A stretch of 64,000 nucleotides of DNA, from positions 7,967,534 to 8,031,533 of the forward strand of contig NC_081331.1 of NCBI RefSeq assembly GCF_022539665.2. The letters are read 5' to 3'. This stretch comes from Daphnia carinata. Lineage: Eukaryota; Arthropoda; Branchiopoda; Diplostraca; Daphniidae. The notes beneath the pieces are model-generated. The model searched no databases. It worked only from the letters and a program-made list of their open reading frames with translations, and was not told the origin of the DNA. This document shows positions 24,278 to 34,200 of this stretch, in pieces; position 1 is the stretch's first letter; the number at the start of each line of letters is the position of its first letter. The position numbers and the translations under genes are program-made.

Positions 24278-24925
24278 TTAAAAGGTTCCTTGCTTTTCGG
24301 CTATCTTCCGTTGCTCCCTCGGATCAATACACGTTTGTTCTCCTACACCACTATCTCTCGATCTTGCTTCCTGATCAAACTTCCGATACCTACAAGAGGA
24401 ATTTGTCCTCGCGTTCGACTTTCCGATCGGGTTCAGTGATACGATTCCTCTTCTCGGAAAGGTATGGCCGATCGCTTTGGCAGTCTGTGCCCCTACTTCT
24501 GAGGAACTTGTCCTCGCGTTCGACTTTCCGATCGGGTTCAGTGATACGATTCCTCTTCGCGGAAAGGTATGGCCGATCGCTTTGGCAGTCTGTGCCCCTA
24601 CTTCTGAGGAACTTGTCCTCGCGTTCGACGTTCCGATCGGGTTAAGTGATATGATTCCTCTTCTCGGAAAGGTATGGCCGATCGCTTTGGCAGTCCGTGC
24701 CCCTACTTCTGTAACTCTCTTTAGAGATTCCGCCTGACTTCCGTCAAGACCAACGTTGCGTTGTCCTTCCTCGCTTATCGGGGACGCGGCTAACCCTCGT
24801 AAACGCCTGCTCTGCCTAGGCGGATCCGTACTCATCCACCGAGCTACGTCTCTCTCTCCCACCCAATGGTAGGCCTGTCGGGCTTTCACTACGCGCTTTC
24901 CACAACTTACTCGGACGGGTCTCAA
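24278..24925 (-). CDS. Leader ORF with three 35-residue repeats
   Basis: 215 codons upstream of gag. It starts with a basic segment containing DPPRQSRRLRGL, followed by three near-identical 35-residue units (EVGAQTAKAIGHTF, PRRGIVSLNPIG) and a short tail. It ends 83 bp before the gag start in a different frame. It may be the remains of an N-terminal Gag extension. No function is known to me. Confidence 0.5.
   Translation of the reverse strand: MRPVRVSCGKRVVKARQAYHWVGERDVARWMSTDPPRQSRRLRGLAASPISEEGQRNVGLDGSQAESLKRVTEVGARTAKAIGHTFPRRGIISLNPIGTSNARTSSSEVGAQTAKAIGHTFPRRGIVSLNPIGKSNARTSSSEVGAQTAKAIGHTFPRRGIVSLNPIGKSNARTNSSCRYRKFDQEARSRDSGVGEQTCIDPREQRKIAEKQGTF
24396..24710. repeat. Three tandem 105-bp repeats
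   Basis: Units begin at 24396, 24501 and 24606 with GAGGAA(T/C)TTGTCCTCGCG. The period is exactly 35 codons, so the leader ORF stays open through all three. Confidence 0.93.
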
Positions 24926-25139
24926 CCTAACAGCGAATCAAGGAAATCGGCCAGGTCTGTGGTCCTGTACCACGGCAATTTAAGGCACTTTCTAGCCGGC
25001 CGGTCACACTTCCCAAGGACCCCTAAACAGCACCTGCCTCCATGTCCCTTATTCAAAAACTTCCCAAGACCCGTGCGAAAAGAACAACAATTGCGCTTAC
25101 CTTACTCAGCCTAACAGGTGGTACCCTGCATCTCCACCA

Positions 25140-25408
25140 TGTCACGGCCATGGATCTTTACAAAGATAGAGACGTCGTGCTTCAGATTAAAAGATAATGT
25201 GTATTTCACCACAAGGTTCCATAACACAACTGCAAAACTAACTGCTCTAACCAATTAATCAAAAAGCCCCCACAGGTGTGCCAAGTCGCCCCTTTTATAT
25301 CCGGCGACGAGGGTGGTGCTCCAAAGGACGGCCATAACTGGGGAGGGATTTCCATCCTAGCGCTGTTGTCGCTACCGCGGTGACGAATCGAATATTTCCG
25401 ACGCGACA
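25140..25408 (-). repeat. 5' LTR of the gag-only element
   Basis: Partner of 22565-22833. The few differences imply an insertion that is not brand new. Confidence 0.9.
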
Positions 25409-26082
25409 ATAGTTCCATGTTAAATTACATTGGCAACAGTTTTTTTTCCTTTTTGTTTGGCTACTTACCAGGACCCCAGACAAGTTCCTAGTTTATCATG
25501 TTAAATCAGCTTCTTCTTGTGATGAATTCCAAACAATAGCACGAGAGGAAACGACTGGATGGCGTGACTTCCTGCGTTGTTGTAACAGACATACTAAAAG
25601 AACTCTTGAAAGATGAGTTAGCCGAAAGCAATGACGAACATTTGGTAAAGCTACACCACCTATGTGAAACAGGTGGACTTGTTTTACCAGATTGCAGTGT
25701 TGGATTGGCAAGCCGAAGCCCCAAACCAATCGAAGTGGCTTATGCATTCCTTCCAGTGAATGAAGAAACAAGAGCTGAGTTAGTGGCTAGCGATTCTCCG
25801 CACCAAGTTTGGATCTCATTTACTCTCTCTCTAATTGTATGTGATAATCTACTGCAGTTTTACGTCACAATCGTCAAGTTTCAGAAAACCTTGTTGTCAT
25901 TGGTAGAATATATAAAAAAATAATGAATAAAATAACGAAGCTTGAAGTTATTTAGGAAAAAAAAGACATACAATCTGAAAAACTTTTATTTATTCCATAT
26001 TTCTAATTGGAACATGACACATCTCATGTTGCTCTGGTTTCACCGAGCGTCCGGTCAGGGATGAACGGACATCGAACGCTAG
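25409..26082. other. Short single-copy stretch with an unidentified ORF
   Basis: A plus-strand frame at 25564-25923 reads VVVTDILKELLKDELAESND and onwards. It looks protein-like but is unrecognised, and may be a host exon beside the retroelements. Confidence 0.3.
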
Positions 26083-26891
26083 TGTAAAGCATCTTCCTTG
26101 TGAAAAGACTGGCTTTACTGTATTAAGACAAAAGGAAATAATAACGAGCTCGGAGGCGTATTTCCCACAATGATGGATTTATTATTTTAGATTAAGCATA
26201 CTACATTAAGCAAGGACATAGAGAGAAATAAAGATACAGTAGGGAAACTAAAGAGAGAAGAGAGACAATTATAACCAAGTCTTACCGTGATAACACGAGT
26301 GGGTAGCGGAAAGATATCGACACGGAAGCGAACGAGATAACCTCACGCTCACGAAGTCAATACGCAATCAAATAGATTGAACCAGTGTTTAAGAAAAAGG
26401 GACAAATGCACTGTCCAAGAATAACTAAGTTCGAACAGATGCAATTAAAGCAAGTTAAGCAGATAAAGTTTACACGAAAGAGTACAGTTTACTACGCAAT
26501 ACTATTAACCAAAAGATAAGAGCAACAAGATTAAATTCAGGCGACTACCTTACTCAGCTGCAAGTTCTTGTCTGATCTTTATCATATTTTGGGTTCACGA
26601 TTACACTTCGCATATTGGCAAATTGGTGAGTTGCTGTGCGAGTATTTGCAACCAATCAAAGATGTTTAAAATGGCGTGATAATGGTGCGATGATGGGCGC
26701 CAATCAAAGATGTTTTATAAGTGGCGTCATGCTGATGACACATGGATGCGTCAGCTAGCTATCAGGTGTTCATCTAGGTCACCCGTGTTGCGTATGTATA
26801 TTGTTGCCATGGGCATGTTTTATACTAATTACTTATTAAAGATACTACAGAAAGGGCATATAAGTTGAAGATGTATATTGGCTTCGTTACA
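26083..26891 (-). repeat. 3' LTR of the outer Gypsy element E2
   Basis: 809 bp bounded by TGTAAAGC..CTTCGTTACA. It shares ends and inner blocks (CTCGGAGGCG, CCCACA) with the 714-bp LTRs of E1 but is diverged. The 200 bp that follow are the env 3' end of the same element, in the order expected for a minus-strand provirus. Confidence 0.8.
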
Positions 26892-27091
26892 TCACTCCCG
26901 GCGGCGTGAGATTACGTCCCGTAATCAGACTGGATGCATGGGAATGGATTCGGAAGCTGGTTGCCGTGATTTGTAGGTGGGACGGCAGCATACGACCCAA
27001 ATGACGGGGAAAAGGCCGCAACTATAGCAAATACGTAAGAAAAGAAGCACTAAAAGGCATAATATGCCGATGAAGAAATAGTTCTTGATAG
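26892..27091 (-). pseudogene. env: E2 env, 3' fragment (cut off by E1)
   Basis: Base by base this parallels the 3' end of the intact E1 env (27806-28005): the same GGCGGCGTGAGATTACG block before the LTR, and a membrane-anchor region rich in hydrophobic codons. It breaks at ATAG (27088-27091), where E1 begins. The remaining env continues at 41841 beyond E1. The stop region and tail differ from E1 by many substitutions. Confidence 0.82.
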
Positions 27092-27805
27092 TGTAAAGTA
27101 TGCTCTCCTCGAGAGAGACTAGCTTTACGAATTAATAATGAGTCAAACTCGGAGGCGATTTTTACCCACACAACGATTATATTTTCCAAGTAAGGTAAAC
27201 GATACAAAAGTCAGTTTGGAATAGGGACAAAAAGGAGTTGGGCTAAAGAAAGGGAAGCCAAGTGTAATACGACACCGCAATGTAAACTTACCGCGGTGGC
27301 TCGAGCGGGGCACGGGCGAAGATATAAGAGAGGGCGGCTGTAACAGGACTTAGTCGGCACGTGCTTAAAATAATATGGGTGAATTGAACACTTAGTCAGG
27401 CACGCGACACAGCTCAATTCCCTGGTACAGAGTTACCGATAGGAATGTACTAGCTGAACTTGAACTCAACCTGTAAGAGCCAAAGGCACACCGACAACTG
27501 AACTCTTTCAGATTGTAGTTCACCACGAAACCTCGCATATTGCACAACAATTAACAACTGCGCAATTACATGTCGCAATTAGTGAAATTTGATACATCAT
27601 TCTGATGGTGCAATACAGGTCATCGCATAAACAGCCAATCACAATTGTTACTAAGCGGCTCGGCCGATGTAATATGATACGCTACTGCGCAATTTATATT
27701 GCGCCGCTACAATTGCGCAATTATACTATTGCGTGATACATGAGTCATCAATAAAGTTAAAACGGAAAGGTATTTTGAATAAAAATATTTATTTGCTTCG
27801 TTACA
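27092..27805 (-). repeat. 3' LTR of E1
   Basis: 714 bp, TGTAACGAAG..ACTTTACA in minus orientation, preceded by a purine-rich GCCGGGAGTGA tract. Confidence 0.92.
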
Positions 27806-27838
27806 TCACTCCCGGCGGCGTGAGATTACGTCCCGTAA

Positions 27839-29527
27839 TCAGACGTGATGCATGGGAATGGATTCAGAGGATGTTGAACGTTTACGGGGGCGACGGCACA
27901 TAATACAGAAGATCTTGAAGAGACCGCAACTGTAGCAGATGCGTAAGAAGAGTAATACGAGGATGCACAAGATGCCGATGAAGAAGTAATTCTTGATTAT
28001 TTCCCACCAAGATGTGTAAGTTCCGACACTGGAGGCCGTTATGAAAATGTTTGTAGCACTGGGTTTGCCGTGAGACGTGAATTCGGATGATGGATGTTCG
28101 TTGATTACAGCAGCTATGTCGGCCATGATGTTCATGTGGTTAAGCATATTGTCGGTGTATGCCGGGTTACTTTGGTGTTCGTAGTCGAAAAATTCGACGT
28201 TCTCGTAGCGGAAATAGTGTGCCAGCGTTTGCTCAGGCAATACAATTGTGGCTTCGAGTTGTTCCCACGTATTATTACGGAAGGCATAGGGTTTGTTATT
28301 GAAATTGACAAATCCATTTGTCCAATAACAAGGAGAATATTTTACGAGTTCCCAGCCATCGAGGTTAATCGTATAATTTTGGAATTTTGGTTGCGGTCCG
28401 CACGAAGTCAATACAGTCTCAAATGTGACATTTAAGGCCTGACATTGAATTAATACGACCGTCTTCCCGAATGCTTGTAATTTCGTGCACCGGGGTAAGT
28501 TTAATTGTGAGGCCGCTAGCCATCCATTATATTGGGCGGTTGTGACGGCCCTTTCATGTTTGGCTTTACGAGCTTCACATTGAAGTAGTTGAACCTGTCG
28601 TGCCAATTCATTCTCGTGGTCGGTGAGTTGATCACGGATGTATTGGATATTGGCCGGAATATTTAAGTTTTCGGCGCCGAGTGGCGCTCGGGTCTCCACT
28701 GGGGTTGCTTTTTCCATTATGGCTGCCGTCGTGACGAAGAGTTTTGATTGGCCGACGATTTCATATGAAGAAGTTCTATTGGAGCAATTTTGTTGTACTG
28801 AAACGCAGCGCAGTACTGGTGTCAGGTGGAAGTCCAATTGGTTTTTGTCATCTTGGAGTCTAAGGAGTGGTTTTTCTCCTGGCAATCGGGTCAGCATACC
28901 GATGCCGTCTTCGACGAGTCTGGTAGTTACTTTGGTCTTCTGTGTGTAGGTTTTGTCCCAAATCAGTGTTAAGTGATTGTGTGACAAATTGCCGGACGTA
29001 GCAGAAGCAATTCCGATGGGTGTTGAGAAGTCTGCATCCTCCTTTTGCTGGAAAAGTTCGACTTTCTCGAGAACGCAGTTTATGATTGACGAATCAATTG
29101 TTTGTAACCAGTATCCAGAGATATCTGGTTCATTGTCGAACACAAATTTTCCGTCGACAAAAGTCATCCGGTTATCATTGCACCTCTTGTTGTCAATCAT
29201 TTCGTTGCAGTCGGCGGGGGTAGTATCAATTGGGATTTTATCCGGCACAACCAATAGTTGCCCGAAGAAGGTCATTGTGATGTGTCGGATATTTTTCCAA
29301 CGGGCACAGATGTAACCCGGGAATTTAGTCGCGGCGCGTTCTTCACTATACACGGCGTATTTCACCTTGGTGGCTTTAATATCGGTGGATGTCGGTTGAC
29401 AATTCTCATCGGAGAATTGAAGAATTCCCACCTTCACTGGTTCCGCGCAATTGCATACGGTAGTCTCGAAGGCCTGGGAATGTAATCCGTGAAGGCATAA
29501 CAGCAACAGGAATGAAATCGGGGACAT
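27839..29527 (-). CDS. env: Envelope glycoprotein of E1 (intact)
   Basis: About 562 codons from the Met at 29527; a longer 576-codon frame opens at 29569, but the Met at 29527 sits directly before the signal peptide (FLLLLCLHGLHS). The ectodomain is cysteine-rich with several N-glycosylation sites. Near the C-terminus is a hydrophobic anchor (YFFIGILCILVLLFLRICYS) and a basic tail with RRPRKRS. The block with PCYWTNGFVNFNNKPYAF followed by NPAYTDNMLNHMNI recalls glycoproteins of chuvirus-like negative-strand viruses captured by arthropod retroelements, rather than the furin-cleaved baculovirus-F-like env of Drosophila gypsy. That assignment is from memory and tentative. No lesion seen. Confidence 0.75.
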   Translation of the reverse strand: MSPISFLLLLCLHGLHSQAFETTVCNCAEPVKVGILQFSDENCQPTSTDIKATKVKYAVYSEERAATKFPGYICARWKNIRHITMTFFGQLLVVPDKIPIDTTPADCNEMIDNKRCNDNRMTFVDGKFVFDNEPDISGYWLQTIDSSIINCVLEKVELFQQKEDADFSTPIGIASATSGNLSHNHLTLIWDKTYTQKTKVTTRLVEDGIGMLTRLPGEKPLLRLQDDKNQLDFHLTPVLRCVSVQQNCSNRTSSYEIVGQSKLFVTTAAIMEKATPVETRAPLGAENLNIPANIQYIRDQLTDHENELARQVQLLQCEARKAKHERAVTTAQYNGWLAASQLNLPRCTKLQAFGKTVVLIQCQALNVTFETVLTSCGPQPKFQNYTINLDGWELVKYSPCYWTNGFVNFNNKPYAFRNNTWEQLEATIVLPEQTLAHYFRYENVEFFDYEHQSNPAYTDNMLNHMNIMADIAAVINEHPSSEFTSHGKPSATNIFITASSVGTYTSWWEIIKNYFFIGILCILVLLFLRICYSCGLFKIFCIMCRRPRKRSTSSESIPMHHV

Positions 29528-29659
29528 TGCTATATCCGGCCGGTACACAGAAGCAGTACATACGAACAAAAGAAAACATGTGACTCAACAAGAAAAATGT
29601 CATTGTGTGGGCTTCTTAACTGAGTAACATTAAAAATACAAGGAAAATAGTGGGGAACG

Positions 29660-29740
29660 TGAAAGTGAAGGATAGCCTACGGCTATTGGGAGGTCAACGG
29701 CTTTTCCCGTCGGCTTTGCTAGTAGGCTACGGCAAAGAGA
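29660..29740 (-). promoter_or_regulatory. Conserved pre-env block with self-complementarity (E1)
   Basis: Around 29671-29736 the sequence GATAGCCTACGGCTA and, 40 bp later, GTAGGCTACGGC recurs with the same spacing before the E2 env (43519-43586). In both, the block lies 145-210 bp upstream of the env start codon, in an otherwise poorly conserved region. The TAGCC/GGCTA arms could pair in RNA. A leader or splicing role is inferred. Confidence 0.4.
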
Positions 29741-30355
29741 AAGGGGGAAAAGGGCACTGGAATATAGTTGTGTTTTGAGGGGGAAGAACAACTTGTTTTT
29801 TATATTATTTAGTATCGTTGGGAAGAGGAAAAGATAACCATAATTATCGGAAAGAAGGAATTATAAAAATACAGGGTGGTTTAGTGGAGAATAGAAGAAA
29901 AGAAACGTTTAAAAGTTTGCGACGGGAAGATATTTTGCCGTGGGGTCCAAGGTCCGAGAGTAGTATTACTTCCAGGCAAAGAGGGGCGGCGCTATTACTG
30001 TATTGTCATTGTGGGCTATGGACAAGATGCAGTGTATGAATGAAAGGGAATGTGCATAGTACGGTGGGGCCTATTGGGCTGAAATATAAAGTTGGCTACG
30101 CTTGGAAGATATGTGTGGAGCGGATAATGAAAGGAGACGCGGAAGAGATAGGAATGGTCTCTTATTTACGGGGCTCGACGAAAGTGGAAACAAGATATTT
30201 TACGAAGGACAGATTTTTTTTTTTTTTTTTCTTTTTTATTCTTCCTAGTTATATAAATACCGTTAAGTGTATCACCATTATTAATTGTTTGTTTTTTTTT
30301 TTTTTTTTGTTTTTTTTTTGTTTTTTTTTTTTTTTTTTTTTTTTTCAGTCACAAT

Positions 30356-30406
<51 letters not shown>

Positions 30407-30638
30407 TTTCTTTTTGAGTTTACGTACGACAAATGGTCAATTAACTACCGTGTCTATTTATTCGACAAAGCGTAGAAAGAAAAAGACATACGATATTGCT
30501 GAAGGGAAACGTGGGGTAAACATGAAGGGTGGAAAAGAAGCTTGAGGGTAACATAAGGGATAACCACATTACAAGAGACTGAAAATGAATAACATGTAGA
30601 AAGTTTTTTTTTTTTTCTTTTCTCTTCCTTCGACCCCT
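29741..30638. other. Non-coding interval with long T homopolymers (E1)
   Basis: T runs of roughly 15-45 bases fill 30208-30415, read as A runs on the element's coding strand. No gene is seen. Lengths in such runs may be sequencing artefacts. Confidence 0.6.
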
Positions 30639-31133
30639 TTAAAGGCATCTCAGCCTCTTAGCACGAGGGTCATCCTCGTCGTCATCCTCGCCGGATCTCT
30701 TATGGGACGCGTCCCAGTGGCACGATGTCCACCCGTAGAGCGGTGGGTGGCGCCCTTCAGGGTCCAGATCCAGGATCGCCTTCAGGGTGTTCACAGCGTC
30801 ATGCCATTCCTCCATGTAGATCCGGTTTAGGAGAATTCCGGTCAGCTTATAGGTTCTGTCCTGCAGCTGTCTTTTATCGCGAGCCATTCCCTGGAACCAA
30901 TCTTCTTCATCTTGCTTCTCGTGGACTTCCACTCGGCTGAGGTCCACGGGCTCCTGCATCTCGCATGGAGCCGGCGACTCCCTGGGAACGGTCTCCGCGT
31001 CGTCGGATGCCGAGGGTGAGACCAAGTTTACGACGACGACCTCCGGAAAGGGCAGCGGAATCGCTACAATTGGGGTCCAGGTGCCGTCGATCTCGGCCTC
31101 GATGATGGCGGACTGTGGCTTGTTGTCTTCCAT
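30639..31133 (-). CDS. Accessory protein between pol and env (E1)
   Basis: 164 codons starting MEDNKPQSAI, intact. The N-terminal half is variable and proline/acid-rich. The C-terminal half holds WHDAVNTLKAILDLDP, then RHPPLYGWTS and a basic/acidic end with KRSGEDDDEDD. Two E2 genes (44873-45313, 46228-46650) share the core pattern W-x2-A-x3-[LF]-K-x-ILDLDP-x2-RHP-x-L-[YF]-x-W. I know no named family with this motif. A TATA box at 31233-31240 lies about 100 bp upstream of the start, so the gene probably has its own transcript. Confidence 0.7.
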   Translation of the reverse strand: MEDNKPQSAIIEAEIDGTWTPIVAIPLPFPEVVVVNLVSPSASDDAETVPRESPAPCEMQEPVDLSRVEVHEKQDEEDWFQGMARDKRQLQDRTYKLTGILLNRIYMEEWHDAVNTLKAILDLDPEGRHPPLYGWTSCHWDASHKRSGEDDDEDDPRAKRLRCL

Positions 31134-31232
31134 GGTACGGTGATTCAGAGCAACTACAGGTGGCGGAACGGATAGTTCGTAATTGCTTACTGAGAGTATG
31201 AGAAGTTGTGATCTGTTTCACTCGGCGCACGG

Positions 31233-31240
31233 TTTATATA
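31233..31240 (-). promoter_or_regulatory. TATA box of the E1 accessory gene
   Basis: TATATAAA on the minus strand, in a GC-rich setting (GGACTACTATATAAACCG), about 100 bp before the accessory start codon. The E2 homologue has the same element at the same place (45402-45409). Confidence 0.6.
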
Positions 31241-31291
31241 GTAGTCCGCTCGGTGCAGTTTTGACAATCGAGACTATGCTATATGATGTCA

Positions 31292-34200
31292 CTACGTGTC
31301 GTCCCTGTAACGAATCGGCTTCCTCCTATTTCGCTGAGGGCGTCGGGTGACACTTTCTTGATGCGACAACGCTGATGTCCCATCATCCAAGGGTTCAGAT
31401 TGCCGAAGGTCGAAATCACTGGCGGCGTATGTAGGATTGTTTTCGGAGAATGCCACTGGATGCTGTGAGTCAATCGTCACATCGCAATTGTCATTTGAGG
31501 ACACTCGCCCTTCGATCGGCAGATGAGGCTGTCTGATCATATTGTCCCCTCGCACTAATTGATGGCTCACCGAATCGGTGTCTAATGTCAGCTCTGGCAC
31601 GGCCTCGTTCACAACACTGGGTAGGCTTTCGGCCTCGTCCTTGAGCTCGTGTGCACACGCGTCTGCCGTTTGGGTTGCAACCGACTTGCGGAATCGGTTC
31701 TCAAATTCCGAGGGTGTCTCGAATGACGGGCAATGTTCATCTTTCCATAGCATTGTCTCGTACAAAGGTTTTAATCTATTTACATGCGTACGCTGGCATA
31801 CGTACGAGTTATCAGCTATATCGACCGTATTATTCGAATAAACTTTTACCACTCTATACGGTCCTTTATATTTTGACGTAAATTTCTTGCTATCTCCTTC
31901 CTTGACTACTCGAATATCCAATAACACCCGATCGCCTATCACATATCGTTTTTCTTTCGCGCGCTTGTTATATTGTTCCCTTTGGCGCTTTCTAGCTTTT
32001 TCGCTTTCCTCTCTAACTCTTTGAAAACTATAACGCAAACGTTCTGTCAGATTCCCAACATAGTCAGAAGAAGATTTGAATGTTTTGGGAGATGCATTAA
32101 GAAATTCGTTAATAGGAATGTTTGGGTCCCTACCGTGAAGTAAATAATATGGAGTGTCCAATGTCGAAGAGTGGACCGAGCTACGATACGCAAATAAAAC
32201 ATCATCTAATATTTCTTCCCAATTGGCATGCTCGCCGTCTTTTAATTCTTTTCTTAACATAGACGTTAAAGTTCGATTGAACCTTTCCGTCTCCCCATTA
32301 CTAGCAGGGTTATAAGCGGTGGTTAACCTCTGATCGATCTTCAATTTTTTACAAAAATAGCGAAATAACTTGGACGTGAAATTTGTCCCACGATCAGAAA
32401 TAATTGCCTTAGGCATACCATGTCTAACAATAACAGTTTTATATACACATTCTGCTGTTGTCTGAGCAGTTTGATCTTTTAAAGCAACAGCCTCAACCCA
32501 ACGGCTAAAATAATCTGTAATAACTAAAATGTAACTATTACCATTGGGCGAAACTGGTGTAATAGGACCCAGAAAGTCCATTCCAATTACATCAAAAGGA
32601 GCCTTCGCAATTTCGTGCGGATGCAAAAGTGCTCGATAGGGTGAAGCAGTGTTGGCTATGCAAACTTCACAAGCCCGGCAATATTCTTTAACATCGCCTC
32701 TCATGTTGGGCCAATAATAATTATTTTTGACTTTCATATAGGTCTTATAAAATGCCAAATGTCCACCCATCGGTGCGTCGTGTAATTCTTTAAGCACTAG
32801 TTGGCGTAGGGATAATGGCAAAACTAATTGATGATGGGTGTCGTTCCTTTTATTACTCTGAGATGGCAGTTCCCGTCTATAAAGTATTCCTTCAATTACC
32901 TCAAAATATTCAATTTCCTTTACCCACTCGGGTTTGGACAATGTAAAAATTTCATCCAGCTCTCCTTCTTCCAGATAATTCTTGATGGCTATACAGAGGT
33001 CGTCCTCCTGTTGTTTTTCGCAGATCAATTTAATATCCTTCCCAGTTTGAATGCTAGCTATTTTTAATCTAGACAAACAGTCCGCGTTCTGGTGAACACG
33101 GCCTGGCCTATATTTTAATTCATAATTTGTTGCAGCCAATAAAATGGCCCACCTCCCTAACCTTCCATTATTATCCTTCTGATTTTTAAGCCACTGCAAA
33201 GGACGATGGTCACTAATTATCTCAAAGGGTTTATCCAAGAGATAGTGACGGAAATGTTTAATGGCATCCACGACTGCCAGAGCTTCTTTTTCGGTTGTAC
33301 TATACTTCATTTCCGCCTTAGTTAACTGCCTACTGGAGTACGCTATCGGGTGCTCTTGGCCGTTTTGCATTTGAGATAAGACGGCCCCAATACCATAGTC
33401 GCAGGCGTCAGTGAAAAGAATAAATTTTTCATTAAAATTTGGATATGCGAGAACCGGCGGTGTAACCAGGGATGTCCGTAACTTTACAAACGCGACTTGT
33501 TCTTCGTCTCCCCAGGTAAAAGGTCTTTTACTAAGATCTTTGTGAGTTAACCTAGTCAGAGGTTTTGCGATTGAACCAAAGTTGGGAATAAATCTCCTAT
33601 AATAACCTGCTAACCCGAGAAATGACCTCACCTCATCGGCAGAAGTAGGCGTTTTGTAATTTAATATTTTGTCGATTTTTCCAGGATCAGGTTTAATTCC
33701 CTCAGTCGAAATGACGTGGCCCAAATAATTTACAGAACTTTTAACGAATTGACATTTCTTAAGCTTTAATTTTAAATTGGCAGTTTTCAATAAGGTAAAA
33801 ATTTCCCGAATATCTTTCAAATGATTATCAAAAGTATCCGAAAATATAATGACGTCATCCAAATAAGCTAACGCTTTATGTCCCAAAACGTCTTTCAGTA
33901 CATAATTCATTAATCTTTGAAATGTGGCAGGTGCATTGCACAAGCCAAACGCCATCCTTTTAAACTCGTAAAGATTGTTTTCTACTACAAAAGCCGTTTT
34001 TTCAATGTCTGGTTCATTCACTTGAATTTGCCAGTAGCCGGAGGCCAAATCGAGGGTCGTAAAAAATTTCTTCCCATATAATTTATCTAACGTTTCATCA
34101 ATCCTTGGCATAGGGAATGAATCTTTTTTTGTAATGCTATTTAATTTCCGATAATCAACGCAAAACCTCACGTCTCCGCCTTTCTTCTCAACCAAAACCA

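Larger units (their letters stand above)
22565..25408 (-). mobile_element. Gag-only, non-autonomous LTR retrotransposon
   Basis: Two 269-bp LTRs (22565-22833 and 25140-25408) run TGTCGCG to CCGTGACA in the minus orientation. They are flanked by ATAG on each side (22561-22564 and 25409-25412). Just inside the 5' LTR the sequence begins TGGTGGAGATGC, as expected for a tRNA primer site. Just before the 3' LTR is a purine tract AGGAGGGGGA. The 2.3-kb interior encodes a leader ORF and a Gag, with no protease, reverse transcriptase or integrase. It must have been mobilised in trans by a Ty3/Gypsy relative. Confidence 0.88.

Noticed and set aside
25564-25923. 119-codon plus-strand ORF
   Set aside because: It looks protein-like but has no family, splice partner or promoter that I can support; left as unidentified in the stretch entry.
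30040-30545. Phe-rich ORFs over the T homopolymers
   Set aside because: Artefacts of poly-T translation; nothing coding remains without the homopolymer.
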